This document shows, in pieces, positions 1 through 11,966 of a stretch of 64,000 bases of DNA. Under the pieces are notes generated by a model. It saw only the letters and a list, made by a program, of their open reading frames with translations. It was not told the origin of the DNA and made no database searches. The stretch is taken from contig NZ_BOOA01000004.1 in the NCBI RefSeq assembly GCF_016862995.1, positions 124,001 through 188,000 of the forward strand. The letters are read 5' to 3'. The position numbers and the translations under genes are program-made. Position 1 is the stretch's first letter. Each line of letters starts with the position of its first letter. This stretch comes from Acrocarpospora phusangensis. Lineage in GTDB: Bacteria > Actinomycetota > Actinomycetes > Streptosporangiales > Streptosporangiaceae.

Positions 1-359
1 CAGGTGAGCGAGACGGCCAGGGCCACGCCGACCTGGAGGCAGGCCATGAAGCCGAAGGCCAGGCCGTACCCGAGGAGGAGGTCGAGCTGGCCGAGCGGGG
101 AGGCCATCAGCCGTTCGAGGGTGCCGGAGGTGCGCTCCCGGAGCGTGGCGATGGAGGTGACCAGGAACATCACCAGGAAGGGGAACACGCACAGCAGCAC
201 CGGCGCCCAGGCCGCGAAGGCGCGCTGGTTGTCCATGACGTAGTAGAGCAGCACGATGACCAGCGTCGGCACCAGGACCATGAGCGCCACCGTGCGGTGG
301 TCGTTGCGGAGCTGGTTCATGATCCGCCGGGCGGTGGCCAGGGTGATGGTCGCGTTCAC
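1..359 (-). CDS. ABC-2 type transporter permease, C-terminus cut by window edge
   Basis: The reverse strand from a GTG at 359 reads through to the window edge without a stop (about 119 codons). The translation begins VNATITLATARRIMNQL and contains a hydrophobic stretch around residues 40-68 followed by TLRERTSGTLERLMASP, the loop typical of ABC-2 permeases (substrate-export type). The start overlaps the stop of the upstream ATPase by 4 bases (GTGA), so the two genes are translationally coupled and form one exporter. The remaining membrane helices lie outside the window. Substrate unknown; drug or lipid export is usual for this class. Confidence 0.85.
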   Translation of the reverse strand, partial: MNATITLATARRIMNQLRNDHRTVALMVLVPTLVIVLLYYVMDNQRAFAAWAPVLLCVFPFLVMFLVTSIATLRERTSGTLERLMASPLGQLDLLLGYGLAFGFMACLQVGVALAVSLT

Positions 360-1084
360 GCCGCCTGCCTCTCCTCGATCAGGCGCAGGAACGCCTCCTC
401 CAGGTCCGCCGTACCGGTCCGGTCGCGCAGCACCTGTGGGCTGTCGTCCGCGAGCAGGTCACCGTCGCGTAGGACGAGCAGGCGCTGGCAGCGACCCGCC
501 TCGTCCATCACGTGGCTGGAGACCACCACGGTGACGCCCCGGTCGGCCAGACCCTGGAAGAGCGTCCAGAGCTCCTTGCGGAGAACCGGGTCGAGGCCCA
601 CCGTCGGCTCGTCCAGGAGCAGCAGCTGCGGGCTGCCGAGCAGGGAGACCGCCAGGCTGGCCCGGCTCAGCTGGCCGCCGGACAGGGTGCCGCCGAGCTG
701 GCGACGCTGGCCGGTCAGGCCGACCTCGGCCAGCACGCGGTCCACGTCGCCTGCGGGCGCGCCCAGGACGGCCGCGAAGTAGCGCAGGTTCTCCTGCACG
801 GACAGGTCCCGGTAGATGGCTGGGTTCTGGGTGGAGTAACCGACCGAGCGGCGCAGGGCCGGACTGCCCGCGGGCTCGCCGAGCACGGTGACCTCGCCGC
901 CGGCGACCACCTGCACGCCGACGATCGCACGGATCAGGGTCGTCTTGCCGCACCCGCTGGGGCCGAGCACGCCGGTGATCTGGCCGCGCGGCACCTCGAA
1001 GGAAACCCCGTGCAGCACCTCGCGGCCGCCCCGGGTCACCCGCAGATCCCGGACCGAGATCGCGGGCTGAGATAAACTCATCAT
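356..1084 (-). CDS. ABC transporter ATP-binding protein (drug-export type)
   Basis: 242 residues. Walker A is GPSGCGKT near residue 43, the signature LSGGQ lies near 138, and Walker B LLLLDEPTVGLDP is near 158, followed by a switch His (SSHVMDEA). This is the nucleotide-binding subunit of an ABC-2 exporter, paired with the permease that overlaps its stop codon. Two adjacent ATG codons (1084 and 1081) are possible starts; both lie inside an inverted repeat that may be an operator. No regulator gene is adjacent in the window. Confidence 0.93.
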   Translation of the reverse strand: MMSLSQPAISVRDLRVTRGGREVLHGVSFEVPRGQITGVLGPSGCGKTTLIRAIVGVQVVAGGEVTVLGEPAGSPALRRSVGYSTQNPAIYRDLSVQENLRYFAAVLGAPAGDVDRVLAEVGLTGQRRQLGGTLSGGQLSRASLAVSLLGSPQLLLLDEPTVGLDPVLRKELWTLFQGLADRGVTVVVSSHVMDEAGRCQRLLVLRDGDLLADDSPQVLRDRTGTADLEEAFLRLIEERQAA

Positions 1085-1095
1085 GTGATGAATTT
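1074..1095. promoter_or_regulatory. Operator-like inverted repeat over ABC ATPase start codon
   Basis: Two 10-base arms with one mismatch flank a 2-base centre; the inner core TCATCA-TG-TGATGA is perfect. The repeat covers both candidate ATG codons of the ABC ATPase gene. A repressor bound here would block transcription start or early elongation, and the position suggests a leaderless or very short-leader mRNA. The regulator is unknown. Confidence 0.5.
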
Positions 1096-1161
1096 AACTT
1101 CGGGCCATACCGGAGTCAATGCATGACTGAACCCGCGCCGGAACTCGGCCGTCATACGGAC

Positions 1162-1602
1162 ATGAGACGGATCTGGCTGATCGCGCTCCTGCTGACGGCG
1201 GTCGCGTGCGGAGGGGGGAATTCCGTGACCACTGGCCAACCGGCCGACCCGGAACAGCCGGTGAGCACGCCGGTCGGCACCCCGGCCGGCTCCGGCACGC
1301 CGAGCGCCGGGCCCTCCATGACCGTGCCCGTCGGGAACACCCTGAACCCGCGCAAGATCCCGTGGACCACCGCGCGGCCGGCAGGCGGCGACCTGGAGAT
1401 CACCTGGGTCTCCGGCGTGGAGCCGTGCAACTCGCTGGACCGGGTGGACGTCGCGTACGCCGCGGCGGAGGTGACCGTCACGCTGTGGGAGGGCACCACC
1501 GACGAGGACGCGATCTGCATCGAGATCGCCATCGAGAAGAAGACGATCGTCAAACTCACCGAGCCGGTCGGCGACCGGAAGATCGTGGACGGTGCGAAAT
1601 GA
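1162..1602 (+). CDS. Small exported lipoprotein, paralogue of next gene
   Basis: Starting at the ATG at 1162 gives 146 residues with a lipoprotein signal: MRR, hydrophobic core IWLIALLLTAV, and lipobox TAVAC with Cys18 expected to be lipidated. An in-frame upstream ATG at 1123 would bury the signal and is less likely. After a Pro/Gly/Thr linker comes a domain of about 85 residues with two cysteines (EPCNSLD and DAICIEI) and the end motif KIVDGAK. The next gene encodes the same domain, so this is a tandem duplication. No known family was recognised. The stop overlaps the next start (ATGA). Confidence 0.75.
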   Translation: MRRIWLIALLLTAVACGGGNSVTTGQPADPEQPVSTPVGTPAGSGTPSAGPSMTVPVGNTLNPRKIPWTTARPAGGDLEITWVSGVEPCNSLDRVDVAYAAAEVTVTLWEGTTDEDAICIEIAIEKKTIVKLTEPVGDRKIVDGAK

Positions 1603-2033
1603 TCATTCGACGTGTCGCCGTGGCCCTCACCGCGGCGTTGGCCCTGGGCGTGGGGGCCGTACCGGCCCAGGCGCAGGCGGCCCGGCCCGCCACTGCCCCC
1701 TCTGCCGCGGCCTCTGGCGCAGCCGATCCGATCGTGACGCCGCAGCCGGGCACGATCAAGCCGCACAAGGTGCGGTGGACGTCGGCGAAGCCGTACAAGA
1801 AGGGCAAGAAGAGCAGGTATCTCAAGGTGACCTGGTGGTCGGGGCCGCAGGAGTGCACCGCGCTGGACCACGTCAAGGTGAAGGAGACCCGCAAGAAGGT
1901 CACCGTCACCCTGTACGAGGGCTCGGTCCGCGACAACGGCATGTGCATCGCGATCGCGGTCAAGAAGGCCACCCTGGTCAAGCTCAAGTCCCCGCTGGGC
2001 ACCCGCAGGATCGTGGACGGCGCCAAGAACTGA
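1599..2033 (+). CDS. Small secreted protein, tandem paralogue of the lipoprotein
   Basis: 144 residues starting at the ATG that overlaps the previous stop by 4 bases. It has a Sec signal peptide (MIIRRVAVALTAALALGV, cleavage near AQAQA) and no lipobox, so it is predicted to be released. The mature domain matches the upstream lipoprotein: W-T-S-A-K-P, two conserved cysteines (QECTALD, GMCIAIA) and end motif RIVDGAKN. It is lysine-rich where the paralogue is acidic, so the pair may have opposite charge. The likely unit is a cell-bound plus a secreted version of one domain. Function unknown. Confidence 0.75.
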   Translation: MIIRRVAVALTAALALGVGAVPAQAQAARPATAPSAAASGAADPIVTPQPGTIKPHKVRWTSAKPYKKGKKSRYLKVTWWSGPQECTALDHVKVKETRKKVTVTLYEGSVRDNGMCIAIAVKKATLVKLKSPLGTRRIVDGAKN

Positions 2034-2120
2034 AAGATCGTCCGGTACGGCCCGCGCCACGACGGCGGCGCGGGCCGTATCTGTGTGCGGGAGATCGGGA
2101 ACTTTTGGCGCGGCCTGAGG

Positions 2121-2141
2121 GTTGAGCGACATAGACTCAAG
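2121..2141. promoter_or_regulatory. HAIR operator 1 (HspR-binding site) upstream of dnaK
   Basis: TTGAGC-N7-ACTCAAG matches the HspR-associated inverted repeat consensus CTTGAGT-N7-ACTCAAG with few mismatches. It lies about 90 bp before dnaK and acts with the second site for HspR repression of the heat-shock operon. Confidence 0.85.
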
Positions 2142-2145
2142 CTGT

Positions 2146-2189
2146 TTGACAGTCCCCCGATTGACAAGGGCGGGGATCCCATTCCACTA

Positions 2190-2190
<1 letters not shown>
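2146..2190 (+). promoter_or_regulatory. Candidate vegetative promoter of dnaK operon
   Basis: TTGACA occurs at 2146-2151 and again at 2161-2166. The second is followed after 18 bases by CACTAT (2185-2190), giving a plausible sigma-A-type -35/-10 pair. The -10 abuts HAIR site 2, which would explain repression by HspR. The exact transcription start cannot be read from sequence. Confidence 0.5.
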
Positions 2191-4746
<2,556 letters not shown>

Positions 4747-4760
4747 CATTTCCCGGGAGC

Positions 4761-4783
4761 CCCCTCCCGCGCGACGGGAGGGG
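4761..4783 (+). other. Hairpin between grpE and dnaJ
   Basis: A perfect 9-bp stem (CCCCTCCCG / CGGGAGGGG) with a 5-base loop lies in the 79-base gap between grpE and dnaJ. No U-run follows, so it is more likely an mRNA processing or stability element, or an attenuator, than a full terminator. Confidence 0.5.
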
Positions 4784-4825
4784 ACCCGACCACATATGCG
4801 GCAGCACAACCGGAGGAAGCGGTAG

Positions 4826-5992
4826 ATGAGCACCAAGGACTACCTGGAGAAGGACTACTACGCCGTCCTTGGTGTGCCCAAGACCGCGACCGCCGAAGAC
4901 ATCAAGAAGGCCTACCGGCAGCTCGCCCGGAAGTACCACCCGGACGCGAACAAGGGCAACACGGAGACCGAGGAGAAGTTCAAGGAGGTCTCCGAGGCCT
5001 ACGACGTGCTCTCCGACCTCAAACGCCGCAAGGAGTACGACGAGGCTCGCACGCTGTTCGGCTCCGGGCTCGGCGGCTTCGCCCGCAACCAGGGCGGCGG
5101 CCGGGGCGGCTTCGACTTCGGCGACCTGTTCGGGGGCTCCACCCAGCAGGGCGCCGGCGGCATCGGCGACCTGTTCGGCGGGATCTTCAACCGGAGCGGC
5201 AGCCAGCGCCCCAGTTCGGCCGGCCGGGCCAGGCGCGGCCAGGACATCGAGTCCGAGGTGACGCTGTCGTTCGCCGAGGCGGTGGACGGCGCGACCGTCT
5301 CGCTCCGGCTGACCAGCTCCTCGGCCTGCGCCGCCTGCGCGGGCACGGGGGCCAAGGCGGGCACCACGCCACGGGTCTGCCCCACCTGTGAGGGCACCGG
5401 CGCGGCCAGCCGCAACCTGGGCAACTTCGCCTTCTCCGAGCCGTGCCGCGACTGCCGCGGCCGCGGCCTGCTGGTGGACGACCCCTGCCCGGTCTGCGAC
5501 GGCAGCGGCCGGGGCAAGAGCACCAGGAACATCCAGGCCAGGATCCCGGCCGGGGTGAGCGACGGCCAGCGGGTCAAGCTCAAGGCCAAGGGCGCGCCCG
5601 GCGAGAACGGCGGCCCGGCCGGCGACCTCTACGTGCTGGTGCACGTGACGCCGCACCCGGTCTTCGGCCGCAGCGGCGAGAACCTCACCGTGGCGGTGCC
5701 GGTGACGTTCCCCGAGGCCGCGCTGGGCGCCGAGATCAAGGTTCCGACGCTGCGCGGCATGCCGGTCACGCTCCGCATCCCGGAGGGCACGCCGAACGGC
5801 CGTACCTTCCGCGTCCGCGGCCGGGGCGCCGCCCGCAAGGACGGCACCAAGGGCGACCTGCTGGTCTCCGTGCAGGTGACCGTGCCGGAGCGACTGGACG
5901 ACAAGGCCAGGGCCGCGCTGGAGGAGTTCCGCGACGCGACCGAGGGTGTGGACCTACGCGAGGAACTGATCAAGCAGGCCAGAAGCGAGTAG
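4826..5992 (+). CDS. dnaJ: Chaperone protein DnaJ (type I, zinc-finger)
   Basis: 388 residues. The J domain carries the essential HPD (KYHPDAN, near residue 38). A Gly/Phe-rich linker follows (about 75-130). Four CxxCxGxG zinc motifs are visible: [24 protein letters not shown] and CPVCDGSG (about 167-232). The C-terminal peptide-binding domains complete it. It delivers clients to DnaK and stimulates its ATPase. GGAGGAA precedes the ATG. hspR starts 3 bases after its stop. Confidence 0.98.
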   Translation: MSTKDYLEKDYYAVLGVPKTATAEDIKKAYRQLARKYHPDANKGNTETEEKFKEVSEAYDVLSDLKRRKEYDEARTLFGSGLGGFARNQGGGRGGFDFGDLFGGSTQQGAGGIGDLFGGIFNRSGSQRPSSAGRARRGQDIESEVTLSFAEAVDGATVSLRLTSSSACAACAGTGAKAGTTPRVCPTCEGTGAASRNLGNFAFSEPCRDCRGRGLLVDDPCPVCDGSGRGKSTRNIQARIPAGVSDGQRVKLKAKGAPGENGGPAGDLYVLVHVTPHPVFGRSGENLTVAVPVTFPEAALGAEIKVPTLRGMPVTLRIPEGTPNGRTFRVRGRGAARKDGTKGDLLVSVQVTVPERLDDKARAALEEFRDATEGVDLREELIKQARSE

Positions 5993-5995
5993 CCG

Positions 5996-6343
5996 ATGGA
6001 CGCCAATTTCTTCGACCTGTCCGATGAAACCCCCGTCTATGTGATCTCCGTCGCGGCCCAGCTGTCCGGTCTGCACCCGCAGACCCTGCGGCAGTACGAC
6101 CGCCTCGGCCTGGTCAGCCCCGGCCGTACGGCCGGGCGCGGCCGGCTCTACTCGACCCGCGACATCATCCTGCTGCGCGAGGTGCAGCGGCTCTCCCAGG
6201 AGGAGGGCATCAACCTCGCGGGGATCAAGCGCATCCTCGAACTCGAGACCGAGAACCTGCGCCAGCGGGACGAGCTGTCCCGCCTGCGCAGCGAACTCAC
6301 GATGATCCGCGCCTTGATCCGCTACCAACTTCCCCCCGCCTAA
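5996..6343 (+). CDS. hspR: Heat-shock repressor HspR (MerR family)
   Basis: 115 residues. The N-terminal MerR winged helix-turn-helix contains VISVAAQLSGLHPQTLRQYDRLGLVSPGRT, followed by a coiled-coil helix. Position in dnaK-grpE-dnaJ-hspR is diagnostic. HspR binds HAIR sites, two of which precede dnaK, and represses the operon with DnaK as co-repressor, giving feedback control. Confidence 0.97.
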   Translation: MDANFFDLSDETPVYVISVAAQLSGLHPQTLRQYDRLGLVSPGRTAGRGRLYSTRDIILLREVQRLSQEEGINLAGIKRILELETENLRQRDELSRLRSELTMIRALIRYQLPPA

Positions 6344-6344
6344 C

Positions 6345-6392
6345 TCAATTCCCTTGTCGTTTGTAGGAATTGACCGGCCGAGAAGCGGCCGG
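6345..6392 (+). promoter_or_regulatory. Paired inverted repeats in the hspR-clpB gap
   Basis: TCAATTCC (6345-6352) and GGAATTGA (6366-6373) form an 8-bp inverted repeat with a 13-base spacer. Directly after it CCGGCCG and CGGCCGG (6374-6392) form a perfect 7-bp GC hairpin with an AGAAG loop, ending 28 bases before the clpB start. No canonical HAIR site is present here, so clpB is probably read through from dnaK, with these elements acting in the mRNA leader. Confidence 0.45.
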
Positions 6393-6420
6393 GCCGCCGA
6401 GCAAAGCGAGGCCATTTAAA

Positions 6421-9008
<2,588 letters not shown>

Positions 9009-9024
<16 letters not shown>

Positions 9025-9190
9025 GCGGCACCGACAGGCCCCGGTCCCCAGCGTCGCACCGCCCGGACCCGTGAAAACGTAAGCGGCACCGGCTGCCCGG
9101 TCTCGCCCGGACCCGTGAAACCGTAAGCGGTGCCGGCAGCCCGGTCGCGCCCTGCCTCGGACGTGCCCGGACCCGTGGAATCGTCAGCCG
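9009..9190 (+). repeat. Tandem degenerate repeats after clpB
   Basis: The 286-base gap after clpB contains two clear and one partial copy of a unit built on CCCGGACCCGTGAAA followed by CGTAAGCGG and a short GC hairpin (ACCGG-CTGC-CCGGT in the first copy). Copies start near 9062, 9107 and 9166. A weaker copy covers the clpB stop (GTAGGCGGCACCGACAGG). The unit spacing is about 45-60 bases. Role unknown; the hairpins may stop transcription. Confidence 0.6.
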
Positions 9191-9311
9191 GCGCGACCCG
9201 CCGGGGACGCGTAAGGTCTTCGCCACGCTTGGGGCAAGCCCGCCCCCGCCCCGAACCCCGCTGCTACGTTCGGCGCTTGTCGGACTACCGTACGCGAACA
9301 GGGGGATACGC

Positions 9312-10145
9312 GTGTCACGAAAGATCGGGCGGCCTGCCAGGGCCGCGAAGGCCGCGGCACGTGGGTGTGCCGTGCTGGCGGTGGCCGGGGCGGGCTGGCT
9401 GGCGGGGGCCGGCCAGGCGCAGGCCGCCACGGCGCCGGACAGCTGTCTGCGGACGGCCGTGATCGGGGTCGGCAACAAGATCGCTAATCGGGTCACGGCC
9501 ACGACGGGGATGGCGGCCGGGCCCAGGGCACGGGCGGCCGTCGGCACGGCGCTGGTGGCCGTGGGGCGTACGGGCGTCTTCTCGGCGCTGCCGTGCGACC
9601 ACGACCCGCGCAGGCGGGTCCACCGGCTGGCCGCGATGGCGGGGCTGCCCGGCCTGTCGATGGCGTCGGGCGTGCTCAGCGTCGCCGACGCGGCGGGCGT
9701 CGCGGCGGGTTCTGGCGCGCTCGCGCTGCCCGGCCTGCCCGAGCTGACCGACGTGGCCGAGGCGGGGACGGCGGGCGGCACGGTCGATCTGTCCGGGCTG
9801 CCCCACGTGCCGGGCCTGCCGGACGCGAGCGCCCTGGTCACGCTGCCCGAACTGCCGGGAGTGCCGCTGCTGCCGGGCACGCCGAAGTCGCCCGTGCCCA
9901 ACCTGATGCTCGTCAAGGGCATGCCGGGGGAGCTGGGCGGCCTCGCGGCGGGCATTCCCGCCACGTCCGGGCTGCCCGCGGCCCCGGCCATGCCGGTGTC
10001 GCCGGCGATGCCCGCCAAGAAGCTCTTCCCGCCGGCGTCGGTGCTGCCCGAGACCGCTTCGCTCCCCGCCACCCCGGCCCTGCCGGACGCCTTCACGGTG
10101 ACGGACATCGCCGAACGCCTGCTCGGCCACGCACTCCTGCCCTAG
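9312..10145 (+). CDS. Secreted Leu-Pro-Gly-repeat protein
   Basis: 277 residues from GTG. A basic N-terminus (MSRKIGRPARAAKAAARG) and a hydrophobic core lead to cleavage near AQAAT, so it is exported. After a short globular part with two cysteines (DSCLRTA, ALPCDHDP), the second half is dominated by degenerate short repeats of the form LPGLP, such as LPGLPELT, LPHVPGLP, LPELPGVPLLPGT and LPAAPAMP. These resemble elastin- or collagen-like low-complexity surface proteins. No enzymatic motif is seen. Function unknown; a cell-surface structural role is a guess. Confidence 0.7.
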   Translation: MSRKIGRPARAAKAAARGCAVLAVAGAGWLAGAGQAQAATAPDSCLRTAVIGVGNKIANRVTATTGMAAGPRARAAVGTALVAVGRTGVFSALPCDHDPRRRVHRLAAMAGLPGLSMASGVLSVADAAGVAAGSGALALPGLPELTDVAEAGTAGGTVDLSGLPHVPGLPDASALVTLPELPGVPLLPGTPKSPVPNLMLVKGMPGELGGLAAGIPATSGLPAAPAMPVSPAMPAKKLFPPASVLPETASLPATPALPDAFTVTDIAERLLGHALLP

Positions 10146-10255
10146 GAATCCCGGATCAGAATGAGCCCGGTCACTCTTGGCGCCGGTGCGGCGAGGAGAG
10201 TCACCTGCGTTGACGGCGCCGGATAACGGCGAGCGGCTGGTGCCGGGCACACCAA

Positions 10256-10297
10256 GCCGGACATCTCAGGCCGGACACCTCTGGCCGGACATCGACG
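10256..10297. repeat. Three 14-bp tandem repeats
   Basis: GCCGGACATCTCAG, GCCGGACACCTCTG and GCCGGACATCGACG follow each other with exact 14-base spacing in the gap between the convergent genes ending at 10145 and 10343. Purpose unknown. Confidence 0.65.
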
Positions 10298-10328
10298 AGG
10301 AGGCCGCGCGCCCGCGTGGCCTCCTCGT
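10295..10328. terminator. Bidirectional terminator-like hairpin
   Basis: An 11-bp perfect stem (ACGAGGAGGCC / GGCCTCCTCGT) with a 12-base loop lies between two convergent genes, just after the stop of the TPR-like gene on the minus strand. Confidence 0.6.
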
Positions 10329-10342
10329 TCGCGTGTCCGCCT

Positions 10343-10951
10343 TTACCGGGAGATGTCGAGCAGCGCGTCCAGGTCGTCCTCCGGCAGGCCGAGGTCGATG
10401 CGGATGCGGTAGCGGGTCCTCAGCAGGGACTCGCGGAGCAGTCCGGGCGGGCAGGAGTCCACCCCGTCGGTCGCCCAGGTGTGCGCGCCGTCCAGGTCGC
10501 CGTACGCGACGAGGGTCTCCGCGATGGTGAGCGCGGTGGCCGGGGTCCAGCCCGAGGCGCCGATCGCGGCGATCATGTCCCGCGCCTCGTCGGGTCGCTC
10601 CAGTTCGAAAAGGGTGTCCGCGATGCCCGCACGCGGGTCCACCGGGACTTCGCCGCCGTCGTCGGCCGCCCGCTGGAAACGGTCGAGCGCGGCCGCCGGT
10701 TGGCCCGACTGCCGCCACTCCTCCGCCGCCAGGACGAGGATCGCCGCCCTCGACACCTCGCCGCTCTCGTACGACTCGGCCAGCACGTCCAGCTGACGGG
10801 CGAGGGCACCGTGGTCGTCGAGAAGGAGGGCCTGTTCGAGCAGTCGATCAAGCTGCTCCCGCGTCACATGTGCCACAGGGATGAGGCTATCGAGAGAGCC
10901 GGGTTTTTTGCTGGACAACGGCAGGCATTCGTCTGGCCACGATTCGCACAT
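10343..10951 (-). CDS. TPR-like helical repeat protein
   Basis: 202 residues if started at the ATG at 10951; GTG starts at 10876 or 10867 (VTREQLDRLLEQAL) would remove an atypical N-terminus and fit the helical pattern better. The protein is almost all alpha-helical with Ala-rich TPR-like pairs (AAAALDRFQRAADDG, ADTLFELERPDEARDMI, ETLVAYGDLDGAHTW). No signal peptide, so probably a cytoplasmic scaffold. Specific role not recognisable. Confidence 0.65.
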   Translation of the reverse strand: MCESWPDECLPLSSKKPGSLDSLIPVAHVTREQLDRLLEQALLLDDHGALARQLDVLAESYESGEVSRAAILVLAAEEWRQSGQPAAALDRFQRAADDGGEVPVDPRAGIADTLFELERPDEARDMIAAIGASGWTPATALTIAETLVAYGDLDGAHTWATDGVDSCPPGLLRESLLRTRYRIRIDLGLPEDDLDALLDISR

Positions 10952-11029
10952 GACCTCTTACGGAACGTGTGTCACTGGAGGCACCGGGCATATTGCACCC
11001 TGAAGTGCGTCGAGGTGAGGGGGCGGCTG

Positions 11030-11308
11030 ATGACCGTATCCAAGCGGACGACCTTCACGGTGATGTGCGCTGCCGTACTTTCCGCGGTGTTGCCGGGCTT
11101 CGCGGGGTACGCCTCCGCCAAATTCGAGGCGTACGACCAGGCGAAGAAAGAACTGGCACGGCTGCGCGCCGATCTCCGGGAAGCCCGATCGGACGGGCGG
11201 ATTCTTTACAGCAAACGCGACGACCCGGCCATCGCCGGGGATTTCAGTACCGTTCCCGGAGTTGACGGGAGAGGTAACTGCGGATCAGTTCTTTGGCCTG
11301 GGCGATGA
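11030..11308 (+). CDS. Small exported or membrane-anchored protein
   Basis: 92 residues from ATG, preceded by GAGGGGG. Hydrophobic segment TFTVMCAAVLSAVLPGFAGYASA forms a signal peptide or anchor; a charged amphipathic helix follows (AYDQAKKELARLRADLREARSDGR). The last 22 codons overlap the 3' end of the convergent TetR gene by 65 bases, and the tail there is unusual, so the gene may be truncated or the overlap real. Function unknown. Confidence 0.5.
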   Translation: MTVSKRTTFTVMCAAVLSAVLPGFAGYASAKFEAYDQAKKELARLRADLREARSDGRILYSKRDDPAIAGDFSTVPGVDGRGNCGSVLWPGR

Positions 11309-11921
11309 TCTCGGGGGCGCCGTCGGGGTCGCGCCGGAAGGCGAGCTTGAGCACGGCGTCCCCCGCTTCCACGGCGACCAGGACGGCCAGGTCGATGTGG
11401 GCGCTGTCGGCGGTGCCGTACTCGTCGAGGAGCATGCCGCGGAGGCGTCCGGCGATCACCGTGTTGCTGTCGGAGGCCGAGTCGAGCAGGTTGAGGTCGA
11501 CGGCGTCGCTGAAATGCAGCGAGCGGAATCCCGGCACGGTCCTGTGCATGTCGACGTATTCGTCGATGATGGTGTCGACCGCGCCCCACCAGCCGTCGAA
11601 ATCCTCCGACATGAACTTACGCCCGACCCGGGAGACGAAGAGTTCCACATTGCGCCGGGTGAGCGCCTGGCTGATCGCGCGTTTGTCGGGGAAGAACTGG
11701 TAGACGGAGCCGATCGCGACGCCGGCGCGTTCGGCGATGCGCGTGGTGGACAGCGCTTCGTAGCCGGCTTCGTCCAGGAGTGAGGCGCACGCGTCGAGCA
11801 TGCGCTCGACCCGGCGTGCGCTGCGGCGCTGCGTGGGCTGACGGCGTAACGAGGTGCTCTCCATCTCGTCGCAGTCGTCAAGAGGCTGGCTGGACACGTC
11901 CCCATTTTGCCCGTTCTTCAC
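11244..11921 (-). CDS. TetR family transcriptional regulator
   Basis: 225 residues. The helix-turn-helix is RVERMLDACASLLDEAGYEALSTT followed by RIAERAGVAIGSVYQFFPDK, the hallmark of TetR repressors. The C-terminal ligand domain is divergent, so the inducer cannot be predicted. No exporter or enzyme is divergently coupled; upstream lies the end of the DUF2252 gene on the same strand. An internal Met at residue 20 is an alternative start. Confidence 0.93.
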   Translation of the reverse strand: MKNGQNGDVSSQPLDDCDEMESTSLRRQPTQRRSARRVERMLDACASLLDEAGYEALSTTRIAERAGVAIGSVYQFFPDKRAISQALTRRNVELFVSRVGRKFMSEDFDGWWGAVDTIIDEYVDMHRTVPGFRSLHFSDAVDLNLLDSASDSNTVIAGRLRGMLLDEYGTADSAHIDLAVLVAVEAGDAVLKLAFRRDPDGAPEIIAQAKELIRSYLSRQLRERY

Positions 11922-11966
11922 AGCACGGGTCAGGCCTTACCGGCGAGTTACTCATTTTTGCGGGCG

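Noticed and set aside
6353-6420. Canonical HAIR operator in front of clpB
   Set aside because: Only half-site ACTCAA is present; the TTGAGT-N7-ACTCAA arrangement is missing.
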